A stretch of 25,946 nucleotides of DNA from a virus, in IMG/VR virus record IMGVR_UViG_3300025138_000304, positions 1 to 25,946 of that record, one strand, 5' to 3'. The notes below the pieces were generated by a model. The model saw only the letters and a program-made list of their open reading frames with translations. It was not told the DNA's origin and made no database searches. This document shows, piece by piece, positions 7,490 to 14,694 of the stretch (positions are counted from its first letter, which is position 1; the number at the start of each line of letters is the position of its first letter). Position numbers and translations under genes: made by a program.

Positions 7490-8472
7490 TGGCTATAAGA
7501 AAACCCATACCAAAAACCCAAAAAGAACTAAATATAGCTCAACAAACACCATCTAGTGAAAGATATGGAAACCCCAATATGCCTGTCTCTTCAAACACAG
7601 TTGAAACTGGTATAGATTTTAATAGATCCGAAAAATTATCATGGACAGGTGATACTACAAAACCTTTTTCTATTGGATTAAAAGATTTAGATGAAGCTGT
7701 ATTTTTTTACTTTCAAAACGTAATAAAACCTTTTGTTTATCAAAATGGTGAAAGAAGAGAAGTACCAGTAATATATGGTTCTCCTGAAAGATGGAAATCA
7801 TTTCAAAAAGATAATTATTATAGAGATAAAAATGGTGCTATTATGTTACCTATTATAGTACTTAAAAGAAATTCTATAACTAAAGATAGAACAGTATATA
7901 ATAAATTGGATGCTAATAGTCCTAATTTATATGGAAGTTTTCAACGTTCATATAATCCTAAAAATTTCTATAGTAATTTTGCTGCAATAAATAACTCAAT
8001 ACCCGCCCAACAATTTTATGCTGTGGCTGTACCTGATTTTGTTAATATAGAATATAGTTGTTTAATACAAACTTACTATATGGAACAATTAAATAAAATA
8101 ATTGAATCATGTGAATATGCTTCTGATGCTTATTGGGGTAATCCTGAAAGATTTAAATTTAGAGCATTTATTGATAGTTTTTCAACTGAAACACAATTAA
8201 CAAATGGAAAAGATAGATTAGTAAAAGGAACATTTAATATTAGATTAAGAGGATATATTATACCAGATACTATCCAAAAAGATTTAAATTCTATATCAAA
8301 ATACAATACTAAATCTAAATTTATTATTTCAATGGAAACTACATCTAATCCTGAAATATTTAAAGAAGGAGTTACTAAAACAAAAGATGGTAGAACAAGA
8401 AGACAAAGAGAAGATCAAGGGGAAATATCAAACATATCTGATATCACCCCAGGAACAGAATTAAAAAATTAG
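7489..8472 (+). CDS. 15: Tail sheath stabiliser/completion protein, T4 gp15-like
   Basis: This protein caps the top of the tail tube and sheath and joins the tail to the head. At 327 residues it is close in size to T4 gp15 (about 270) with an extended tail. Typical features are REVPVIYGSPERWKS (about 85-99), IMLPIIVLKRNSITKDR (about 118-134), then VAVPDFVNIEYSCLIQTYYM and MEQLNKIIESCEYASDAYWG in the middle, and RFKFRAFIDSFSTETQL before a final domain. The last 50 residues are charged and probably flexible. It overlaps the gp14-like gene by one base. Confidence 0.85.
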   Translation: MAIRKPIPKTQKELNIAQQTPSSERYGNPNMPVSSNTVETGIDFNRSEKLSWTGDTTKPFSIGLKDLDEAVFFYFQNVIKPFVYQNGERREVPVIYGSPERWKSFQKDNYYRDKNGAIMLPIIVLKRNSITKDRTVYNKLDANSPNLYGSFQRSYNPKNFYSNFAAINNSIPAQQFYAVAVPDFVNIEYSCLIQTYYMEQLNKIIESCEYASDAYWGNPERFKFRAFIDSFSTETQLTNGKDRLVKGTFNIRLRGYIIPDTIQKDLNSISKYNTKSKFIISMETTSNPEIFKEGVTKTKDGRTRRQREDQGEISNISDITPGTELKN

Positions 8473-8477
8473 AATAT

Positions 8478-8858
8478 ATGGCTAGTAATATTAGATTTGT
8501 AGATGACTTAAAAGTAGGAGCATACACAGTTTCTGGTGGTGCTGGTGGTGGTACTGTAATAGATAATAATTTTAATAATTATGTATTAACTGCAACTGGT
8601 AATGATAATATTAAAGGTAACACTTTATTACAATTTGATGGTGTAAATTTAGGAATAGGAGGCCCATCATCAGGTGCTAGATTTGAAATTAATGATAACA
8701 CAGGTCGTGATTTATTATTAATAAAAAATGCAAGTAACCAAGGTATAAAAGTAGATAGTGATGGTGTATTCCAATTAATTAAATTTAATACCCTTCCAGG
8801 AACGGCACCAGAAGGTGGATTAGCTATATCTGCTAATAATTTTTATGTAGGTTTATAA
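8478..8858 (+). CDS. Small fibre-like structural protein
   Basis: This 126-residue Gly/Asn-rich, beta-type protein has no cysteine. The segment NYVLTATGNDNIKGNTLLQF plus DGVNLGIG (about 34-61) resembles the NRVITATG-to-LSIDG module just after the second Gly-X-Y block of the long fibre protein at 10650. The C-terminal FNTLPGTAPEGGLAIS resembles closing motifs of other phage fibre proteins. It follows gp15 by 5 nt and shares its transcript. It may be a fibre tip, fibre chaperone or baseplate-attached protein; the exact role is unknown. Confidence 0.72.
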   Translation: MASNIRFVDDLKVGAYTVSGGAGGGTVIDNNFNNYVLTATGNDNIKGNTLLQFDGVNLGIGGPSSGARFEINDNTGRDLLLIKNASNQGIKVDSDGVFQLIKFNTLPGTAPEGGLAISANNFYVGL

Positions 8859-8875
8859 TTAATAAACTTATTTTT

Positions 8876-8892
8876 AATATGTATAATAAATT
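8876..8892 (+). promoter_or_regulatory. Putative late promoter of the first fibre gene
   Basis: aatatgtataataaatt is a G-variant of the recurring motif. TATAAT is at 8882-8887, 33 nt before the ATG at 8921. Confidence 0.65.
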
Positions 8893-8920
8893 GAATATTA
8901 CAAAACTAAAATAATATATA

Positions 8921-10117
8921 ATGGCAAATTGGAAAAAGGTAATAGTTAGTGGATCTAATGCCGAGTTAGCACAATTATCCTTAACGGACTTATCAACACA
9001 AGCAACAGAAGACACAGTATTAACTATTAACACAGCCGGTGTTATTGGTACAAGAGAAAATGCTGCTAGTTCAGGAACATCAGGAACTTCAGGTTCAAAT
9101 GGATCAAGTGGTTCATCGGGTACATCAGGAGCAGATGGAACAAGTGGCTCATCAGGTGCTTCAGGAACTTCAGGTTCTTCAGGTTCTTCAGGAACTTCAG
9201 GAGCAGATGGTACTTCAGGAACTTCAGGTTCATCAGGTTCTTCAGGAACTTCGGGTTCAAGTGGTTCTTCAGGAACTTCAGGAGCAGACGGTTCATCAGG
9301 AACATCAGGATCTTCAGGTGCATCAGGTACAAGTGGTACTTCAGGTTCAAGTGGTTCATCAGGAACTTCAGGAGCAGATGGCTCTTCAGGAACTTCTGGA
9401 GCAGATGGTTCTTCAGGAACTTCAGGTTCATCAGGTTCTTCAGGAACTTCAGGAGCAGATGGTACTTCTGGTTCATCAGGTTCAAGTGGTTCATCAGGTA
9501 CTAGTGGATCAAGTGGTAGTTCTGGTACATCGGGTTCTTCAGGAGCAGATGGAACAAGTGGTAGTTCAGGCTCATCAGGTACATCAGGTAGTTCAGGCTC
9601 AAGTGGAACAAGTGGTGTAATTAATATTACCAATTCAGGAGTTAGAAGAGTAATAACTGATATTGATGGTGATAGTGCTAGAGCTAATACAAATCTTACA
9701 TTTAATGATGCTGGAAGCCCAGAGGGTGATGGATTATTAAATGTTATTGGTGATGTAATTATCACACGTGATTTAACAGTGCAAGGTACAGCATCTTTCC
9801 AAAATTCCGAAAATTTATTAATAAAAGATAGATTTATATTACTTGCTTCAGGTTCAAATTCAGCCGGAGATGGGGGTATTGTAATACAACAAGGAACACA
9901 AGATTATGGTGATGCTTTTGCTTATGATGGTCTTTCATCATTACGTTGGGGTATAACAAGTTCATTCCATGCAAGTGGTTCAGGATTTACACCAGATGCC
10001 TTTATGGCAACAGTAGTTGTTGGAACAACTAATGACCCAGATGATGCACCTACAAGGTATGATCAAGAAGGAAATATATTTGTAGCCAATAACCAGGATA
10101 TTTATATTTATTCTTAA
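8921..10117 (+). CDS. Collagen-like (Gly-X-Y) fibre protein, shorter paralogue
   Basis: A 398-residue probable tail-fibre protein. Residues 1-51 form an N-terminal domain starting MANWKKVIVSGSNAEL, shared with the protein at 10650, and probably the virion attachment part. Residues 52-231 are 60 uninterrupted Gly-X-Y triplets made mainly of GTS, GSS and GAD, with no proline. Residues 232-398 are a C-terminal domain with VRRVITDIDGD, VIITRDLTVQGTASFQN (a shaft-like module also seen at 5218), LLIKDRFILLASGS and DGGIVIQQG, as in phage fibre tips. Host-receptor contact is inferred. It has its own promoter box and precedes two small unknown ORFs. Confidence 0.85.
   Translation: MANWKKVIVSGSNAELAQLSLTDLSTQATEDTVLTINTAGVIGTRENAASSGTSGTSGSNGSSGSSGTSGADGTSGSSGASGTSGSSGSSGTSGADGTSGTSGSSGSSGTSGSSGSSGTSGADGSSGTSGSSGASGTSGTSGSSGSSGTSGADGSSGTSGADGSSGTSGSSGSSGTSGADGTSGSSGSSGSSGTSGSSGSSGTSGSSGADGTSGSSGSSGTSGSSGSSGTSGVINITNSGVRRVITDIDGDSARANTNLTFNDAGSPEGDGLLNVIGDVIITRDLTVQGTASFQNSENLLIKDRFILLASGSNSAGDGGIVIQQGTQDYGDAFAYDGLSSLRWGITSSFHASGSGFTPDAFMATVVVGTTNDPDDAPTRYDQEGNIFVANNQDIYIYS
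9074..9613 (+). repeat. Gly-X-Y array, 60 triplets
   Basis: This is a 540-bp in-frame array of 9-nt triplets (GTS, GSS, GAD, GAS, GTS), with no interruption of phase and no proline codon. Serine codons are mixed (TCA, TCT, AGT, TCG), so DNA identity between units is moderate while the protein pattern is strict. The low complexity keeps other frames open, including a spurious long minus-strand frame. Confidence 0.93.
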
Positions 10118-10129
10118 GATATAAAAAAA

Positions 10130-10369
10130 TTGTTTTTAGAAAAAATAAAAGGTTTTATGGGATTTAAATCTAACAAAGTTGAAATAAAAGGAGTATCTAC
10201 TGATAAAGTGGGTACTCCTTTAACTCATAATGTTGAGTTAACAGAAAATGAAATTGAATTAATTTTACTTACTATTAAAAATAGTTTATTTAAAGGAGAA
10301 TATGTAGAAACACTTTACAATCTAACTTTAAAGATGCAAGAAAAATATAAAAAAATTAAAAAAATATAG
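10130..10369 (+). CDS. Small unknown protein between fibre genes
   Basis: The open frame gives 79 residues from a TTG at 10130, or 70 from the in-frame ATG at 10157 (MGFKSNKVEIKG). I favour the ATG but cannot decide. The TTG version adds a basic, amphipathic leader, LEKIKGF. The core NVELTENEIELILLTIKNS, followed by YVETLYNLTLKMQEKYKKIKK, is mostly helical with a very basic end. No function is recognised. It lies 12 nt (TTG) or 39 nt (ATG) after the first fibre gene and 2 nt before the next small gene, so the two form a cotranscribed pair. Confidence 0.65.
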   Translation: MFLEKIKGFMGFKSNKVEIKGVSTDKVGTPLTHNVELTENEIELILLTIKNSLFKGEYVETLYNLTLKMQEKYKKIKKI

Positions 10370-10371
10370 TT

Positions 10372-10560
10372 ATGTCTTATAATTTAACAAATTTATCTTT
10401 AAGAGAATTACGTGCTCTTAGGAAATCTACTGATTTTATTCCTATTACAGGTATTGATGCTATTTTTATAGGTACCATACAAGTAAAACTAAATCAAAAA
10501 ATTGAAACTATTGAGCAACAATTAGAGGATAAAAAAATTATCCCTTCATCTCCTAGTTAA
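10372..10560 (+). CDS. Small unknown protein between fibre genes
   Basis: The 62-residue protein has a short amphipathic N-terminus (LSLRELRALRKSTDF), a hydrophobic central stretch (IPITGIDAIFIGTIQV) that is too interrupted to call a membrane segment, and a helical, charged end (KLNQKIETIEQQLEDKK). No family is recognised. It starts 2 nt after the preceding small ORF. A fibre-assembly or accessory role is possible from position only. Confidence 0.6.
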   Translation: MSYNLTNLSLRELRALRKSTDFIPITGIDAIFIGTIQVKLNQKIETIEQQLEDKKIIPSSPS

Positions 10561-10649
10561 TAGGGAAAATTTAAAACATATTTATAATGGATATTACGGC
10601 CCTTCGGGGAAGTGGGCACTTTGTGTAACCAACCTAATAATAAATTGAT
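10561..10649 (+). promoter_or_regulatory. Structured, locally GC-rich leader of the long fibre gene
   Basis: After the promoter box this gap contains a GC-rich segment (about 10597-10618) unlike its surroundings. CCC (10600-10602), TTCG and GGG (10607-10609) can form a UUCG-tetraloop hairpin. AAGT (10610-10613) pairs with ACTT (10618-10621) across GGGC. Alternatively GCCC (10599-10602) could pair with GGGC (10614-10617). These structures overlap and may compete. No T-run follows, so it is not a normal terminator. It would lie in the 5' leader about 30 nt before the ATG. Confidence 0.5.
10576..10593 (+). promoter_or_regulatory. Putative late promoter of the long fibre gene
   Basis: acatatttataatggata matches the motif through TATAAT (10583-10588) but lacks the trailing A-run. 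It lies 61 nt before the ATG at 10650, giving a longer leader than most genes here. Confidence 0.6.
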
Positions 10650-13600
10650 ATGCCAAATTGGAAAAAAGTAATCACCAGTGGTAGTAACGCTGAGCTGAAT
10701 GAAATAAAATTAACAGGTCTTTCAACCCAAGGATCTGAAGAAACAACCCTAGTAATAAATAGTGATGGTACTGTAGGTACTAGAGAAAATGCTGCATCTA
10801 GTGGTACATCAGGTTCTTCTGGAAGTTCAGGTACTTCTGGATCAAGTGGTTCATCAGGTACTAGTGGCTCATCAGGTTCTTCAGGTACTAGTGGCTCATC
10901 AGGTTCTTCAGGTACTTCAGGTTCATCAGGTTCTTCAGGAACTTCAGGAGCAGATGGTTCATCAGGAACAAGTGGTACTTCAGGTTCCAGTGGATCAAGT
11001 GGTACTTCAGGTACTTCGGGAGAAGATGGTACTTCAGGAACATCAGGAACATCTGGTAACTCAGGTAGTTCAGGATCTTCAGGAACTTCAGGTTTAAGTG
11101 GTTCATCAGGTACATCAGGAACCTCAGGTTCATCTGGATCAAGTGGTACTTCAGGCTCAAGTGGTTCATCTGGAACATCTGGAAATTCAGGAACAAGCGG
11201 AACTTCAGGTTCATCCGGAACTTCAGGAGCAGATGGTTCATCAGGTACATCAGGAACTTCGGGCTCAAGTGGTTCATCAGGTACATCCGGTAATTCAGGT
11301 TCTTCAGGTTCATCAGGAACATCTGGGACTTCGGGAGCAGATGGCTCTTCAGGCTCTTCAGGAACTTCAGGAGCAGACGGTTCATCAGGAACATCAGGAA
11401 CTTCAGGTTCCAGTGGATCAAGTGGTACTTCAGGTAATTCAGGAACATCAGGCTCAAGTGGTTCATCTGGAATATCTGGTTCAAGTGGTTCATCAGGAAC
11501 TTCTGGAGCAGATGGTTCTTCAGGAACTTCAGGTACATCAGGATCAAGTGGTTCATCAGGTACATCAGGTAATTCAGGAACAAGCGGAACTTCAGGTTCA
11601 TCCGGAACTTCAGGTTCAAGTGGTTCATCAGGAACTTCAGGAGCAGATGGTTCATCAGGGACTTCAGGTACATCAGGCTCAAGTGGTTCATCTGGAACAT
11701 CTGGAAATTCAGGAACTAGTGGTTCATCAGGTACCTCAGGTTCAAGTGGTTCATCAGGTACATCAGGTAATTCAGGTTCTTCAGGTTCTTCAGGAACTTC
11801 AGGAACATCAGGATCAAGTGGTTCATCGGGTACATCGGGTAATTCAGGGACCAGTGGAACTTCAGGTTCATCAGGTACTAGTGGTTCATCAGGAACTTCA
11901 GGATCATCAGGATCTAGTGGAACTTCAGGACAAGATGGTAACTTTGGTGGTGCTACATTTGATTATACTTTTAGTGTATCCACTGTAATTTCAAATCCTG
12001 GAGGAGGAAATATAAGATTAAATAACTCAACCCAAACATCAGCTACAATATCATCAATTAGTGAAACTGATGATGATGGAAATTCTGTTCAATCATTTTT
12101 TGAAACAATAGATTCATCAACATCAGCTATAAAAGGTCATATGCGATTATCAGATAAAGATGATCCTTCTGATTTTATATTATTTGCTATTGACGAATTA
12201 GTTGATCAAGGAGCTTGGTGGCAATTTACAATAATATTTGAATCCCAAGGGGGTAATGCTTTAACAAATGGTGAAGATATTATAGCATCATTTGTAACAA
12301 CAGGTGATAGAGGTGATGATGGTACATCAGGTTCAAGTGGTTCATCAGGAACTAGTGGTTCATCAGGAACTAGTGGTTCATCTGGAACTTCAGGTTCAAG
12401 TGGATCTTCAGGAACTTCGGGTTCATCTGGTTCTTCAGGAACAAGCGGTACTTCTGGTAATTCAGGTAGTTCAGGTTCATCAGGAACTTCGGGTTCTTCG
12501 GGTTCCTCAGGAACATCTGGAAATTCAGGAACTAGTGGTTCATCAGGTACCTCAGGTTCAAGTGGTTCATCAGGTGTTTCAGGTTCAAGTGGTTCATCTG
12601 GAACCAGTGGTACTTCAGGTAATTCTGGTTCATCGGGATCAAGTGGTGTATCAGGTTCATCTGGTTCATCAGGAACTAGCGGTAATTCGGGAACAAGCGG
12701 AACTTCAGGTTCTTCAGGAACTTCAGGTTCATCTGGTTCATCAGGAACTAGCGGTAATTCGGGAACAAGCGGAACTTCAGGTTCATCAGGAACTTCAGGT
12801 TCATCAGGTTCAAGTGGTACATCCGGTAACTCAGGTTCTTCAGGTTCTTCAGGAACATCAGGAAGTTCAGGCTCAAGTGGTACATCGGGGAATTCAGGTA
12901 CATCTGGTACTTCTGGATCCTCGGGAACATCTGGTAATTCAGGTTCATCTGGATCAAGTGGTAATTCAGGTTCAAGTGGTTCTTCAGGAACATCAGGTTC
13001 AAGTGGTTCTTCAGGAACATCAGGAAATTCAGGTTCAAGTGGTTCATCAGGTACATCAGGAGCAAATGGAACAAGTGGTACTTCAGGTTCATCAGGTACA
13101 TCAGGATCCAGTGGGTCAAGTGGCGTATCAGGTTCTTCAGGTTCTTCAGGAACATCAGGAACATCTGGTAACTCAGGTAGTTCAGGATCTTCAGGAACTT
13201 CAGGTTCATCTGGTTCTTCAGGAACTTCAGGAACATCTGGTAACTCAGGTAGTTCAGGTTCATCAGGAACTTCGGGTTCTTCGGGTTCCTCAGGAACATC
13301 TGGAAACTCAGGTAGTTCAGGTTCATCAGGAACCTCTGGTAATTCAGGTTCATCTGGTTCTTCAGGAACAAGTGGTGCTGCTACTATTGGAAATAATGGT
13401 GATAATAGAGTAATAACAGCTACTGGTAATCCTGGATCAGTAAATGGTGAAGCAAATTTATTATTTGATGGTAGTATATTAAGTATTGATGGTTATATTG
13501 AGTACGAAGAACCAACAAGTGCTTCTGAAAGTGTTGGAGAAATAGTAACTTTTGGTAGCTTTAGTACTATTAATGGTAATATTTCAGCGGGATCTCTTCT

Positions 13601-13910
13601 TGTTAGTTTTAGTTCAATTTCTGCTCTTAATTGGAAATTAGCAGAAAATGATTTTGAAAGTAATTCATCAGGAATGTTAGGAATAGCTTTAGGTACTAGT
13701 ATTAGTAGTGGGGTTTTAATTAGAGGAATAGCTAAATTTTCTGCTTTTCCCAACTCATATGGTGCTCCTTTATATATTTCATCTACTGCAGGAGAAGTAA
13801 CTACTAGTGCTCCTGCTGGTTCTGGAGATATAGCTAGGGTAATAGGTTATAGTATTGAAAATGGGAAGATTTATTTCCACCCAGATAATACTTGGGTTCA
13901 AAGAGCTTAA
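10650..13910 (+). CDS. Giant collagen-like (Gly-X-Y) fibre protein
   Basis: A 1086-residue probable tail fibre. Residues 1-51 (MPNWKKVITSGSNAEL...) are paralogous to the start of the protein at 8921. Residues 52-429 are 126 Gly-X-Y triplets. Residues 430-551 are a non-repeat beta domain with FDYTFSVSTVI, IKGHMRLSDKDDPSDF and GEDIIASFVTTGDRGDDG, a type I recall between collagen blocks of other phage and prophage fibres. Residues 552-908 are 119 further triplets. Residues 909-1086 are a C-terminal domain with NRVITATG, LLFDGSILSIDG and VIGYSIENGKIYFHPDNTWV. X is mostly Ser/Thr/Asn/Ala and Y almost always Ser; proline is absent. The Ser/Thr-rich arrays are possible substrates for the glycosyltransferases encoded downstream. 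No transmembrane or signal sequence is present. Confidence 0.88.
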   Translation: MPNWKKVITSGSNAELNEIKLTGLSTQGSEETTLVINSDGTVGTRENAASSGTSGSSGSSGTSGSSGSSGTSGSSGSSGTSGSSGSSGTSGSSGSSGTSGADGSSGTSGTSGSSGSSGTSGTSGEDGTSGTSGTSGNSGSSGSSGTSGLSGSSGTSGTSGSSGSSGTSGSSGSSGTSGNSGTSGTSGSSGTSGADGSSGTSGTSGSSGSSGTSGNSGSSGSSGTSGTSGADGSSGSSGTSGADGSSGTSGTSGSSGSSGTSGNSGTSGSSGSSGISGSSGSSGTSGADGSSGTSGTSGSSGSSGTSGNSGTSGTSGSSGTSGSSGSSGTSGADGSSGTSGTSGSSGSSGTSGNSGTSGSSGTSGSSGSSGTSGNSGSSGSSGTSGTSGSSGSSGTSGNSGTSGTSGSSGTSGSSGTSGSSGSSGTSGQDGNFGGATFDYTFSVSTVISNPGGGNIRLNNSTQTSATISSISETDDDGNSVQSFFETIDSSTSAIKGHMRLSDKDDPSDFILFAIDELVDQGAWWQFTIIFESQGGNALTNGEDIIASFVTTGDRGDDGTSGSSGSSGTSGSSGTSGSSGTSGSSGSSGTSGSSGSSGTSGTSGNSGSSGSSGTSGSSGSSGTSGNSGTSGSSGTSGSSGSSGVSGSSGSSGTSGTSGNSGSSGSSGVSGSSGSSGTSGNSGTSGTSGSSGTSGSSGSSGTSGNSGTSGTSGSSGTSGSSGSSGTSGNSGSSGSSGTSGSSGSSGTSGNSGTSGTSGSSGTSGNSGSSGSSGNSGSSGSSGTSGSSGSSGTSGNSGSSGSSGTSGANGTSGTSGSSGTSGSSGSSGVSGSSGSSGTSGTSGNSGSSGSSGTSGSSGSSGTSGTSGNSGSSGSSGTSGSSGSSGTSGNSGSSGSSGTSGNSGSSGSSGTSGAATIGNNGDNRVITATGNPGSVNGEANLLFDGSILSIDGYIEYEEPTSASESVGEIVTFGSFSTINGNISAGSLLVSFSSISALNWKLAENDFESNSSGMLGIALGTSISSGVLIRGIAKFSAFPNSYGAPLYISSTAGEVTTSAPAGSGDIARVIGYSIENGKIYFHPDNTWVQRA
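10803..11936 (+). repeat. Gly-X-Y array block 1, 126 triplets
   Basis: A continuous in-frame array from Gly52 to Asp429 with frequent GTS-GSS-GSS nine-residue super-units and occasional GAD, GNS, GED, GLS, GIS and a final GQD. The exact multiple of three residues shows there is no phase break. Confidence 0.92.
12303..13373 (+). repeat. Gly-X-Y array block 2, 119 triplets
   Basis: A continuous array starting GDR-GDD-GTS and ending GTS before GAATIG. It is rich in GNS and includes GVS and GAN. It contains segmental DNA duplications described separately. Confidence 0.92.
12651..12794 (+). repeat. Near-perfect 72-bp tandem duplication inside array block 2
   Basis: Copies at 12651-12722 and 12723-12794 differ at a single base (TCT versus TCA, both serine). 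Neighbouring triplets differ far more, so this looks like a recent slippage or unequal recombination event adding eight triplets. Confidence 0.85.
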
Positions 13911-13925
13911 AAATTATTTTAAAAT

Positions 13926-14636
13926 ATGTCTACAACAACTATAAATGCAAGTAAACAAACATGGGCTCGAGGAGGTAATCAAGCTAGTTGGTCGGCAGCT
14001 AGAGATGCTACTTCATCTTCAACCCATACTAATTTTACAACCACCCAAGGAATCATACCCTCAGCTATTAGTGAAGTATATATCTCAGACAGAAAAGGAG
14101 ATTTTTACCAAGTCCAGAGAGCTTTTTTCTTTTTTGATACTTCAACAATAACTGATAACATTACTGCCATAGATTTAAAAATATATGGGGCTACAAATTC
14201 AGGTAATAATGTTAGAGTTGCAAAAAGTACAGCTTATGGTGGAGATGGTGGAACTGCATTTGCTAATTCAGACTTTGACAGTTGGACTTCTACGAATGGT
14301 CTTCTTCCAACTCCTTATACAAGTGCAAACCAAGCATGGGTTACAACAACTAACACCCTTTCTCTAAACTCATCAGCAATTTCAGATGCTAATAATGATG
14401 GTTATCTTATTTTAGTAGTTGTAGGTGGTGGTTTTGATTATCCTGATAATGAAATGCTTCTACCCCAAACTTTAAATTCAGGAATTGCATTTGCTAGTAC
14501 AACAGTATTCCCACAATTATTTATAACACACTCTGCTCCTTCATATGGCAATGACATAATTGGTATACCTAATAGTAAATATGATAAAGTAATTTCAATA
14601 GATAAATCTGTTATAGATGAAATAATAGGAGTGTAA
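13926..14636 (+). CDS. Putative virion adhesin / jelly-roll protein
   Basis: The 236-residue, Ser/Thr/Asn-rich beta protein starts 15 nt after the giant fibre gene and has no promoter box, so it is likely cotranscribed with it. The stretch QRAFFFFDTSTITDNITAIDLKIYG (about 64-88, quoted in part as FFFFDTSTI and IDLKIYG) resembles the core of DNRLRE/CBM96-type jelly-roll domains (R-x-[FY]-x-x-FDTS...A-x-L-x-[IL]-x). YLILVVVGGGFDY and FPQLFITH give further strands. The C-terminal 25 residues look like a separate short helix. A fibre tip or carbohydrate-binding accessory is plausible; I am not certain of the fold. Confidence 0.7.
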   Translation: MSTTTINASKQTWARGGNQASWSAARDATSSSTHTNFTTTQGIIPSAISEVYISDRKGDFYQVQRAFFFFDTSTITDNITAIDLKIYGATNSGNNVRVAKSTAYGGDGGTAFANSDFDSWTSTNGLLPTPYTSANQAWVTTTNTLSLNSSAISDANNDGYLILVVVGGGFDYPDNEMLLPQTLNSGIAFASTTVFPQLFITHSAPSYGNDIIGIPNSKYDKVISIDKSVIDEIIGV

Positions 14637-14694
14637 TATAATGTGGAGTAGATAAATAGTTTACGTATATTGGTTTTAAATAAAAAAGTTATAA

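Noticed and set aside
8833-9765. Long minus-strand open frame rich in Pro-Glu-Val (310 codons)
   Set aside because: It is the reverse complement of the Gly-X-Y array; the repetitive GGN-TCA pattern removes stops in other frames. It has no independent start region and overlaps a well-supported fibre gene.
10541-10575. Possible terminator after the 62-residue ORF (TCCTA/TAGGG)
   Set aside because: The stem is only about five weak pairs and no T-run follows.
9074-13373. Repeat arrays considered as CRISPR or DNA-level satellite
   Set aside because: Units are 9 nt, strictly in frame with a protein and variable in synonymous positions; there are no unique spacers.
10789-13413. Several open frames rich in Gln/Val/His or Leu/Asn/Lys across the giant fibre gene on both strands
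   Set aside because: They are low-complexity shadows of the array in other frames.
14637-14694. Promoter for the glycosyltransferase cassette in the gap
   Set aside because: Only a loose TTTACGTATATTGG stretch is present, unlike the twelve motif copies. The cassette may be read through from the fibre genes or use a different promoter class; I could not support a call.
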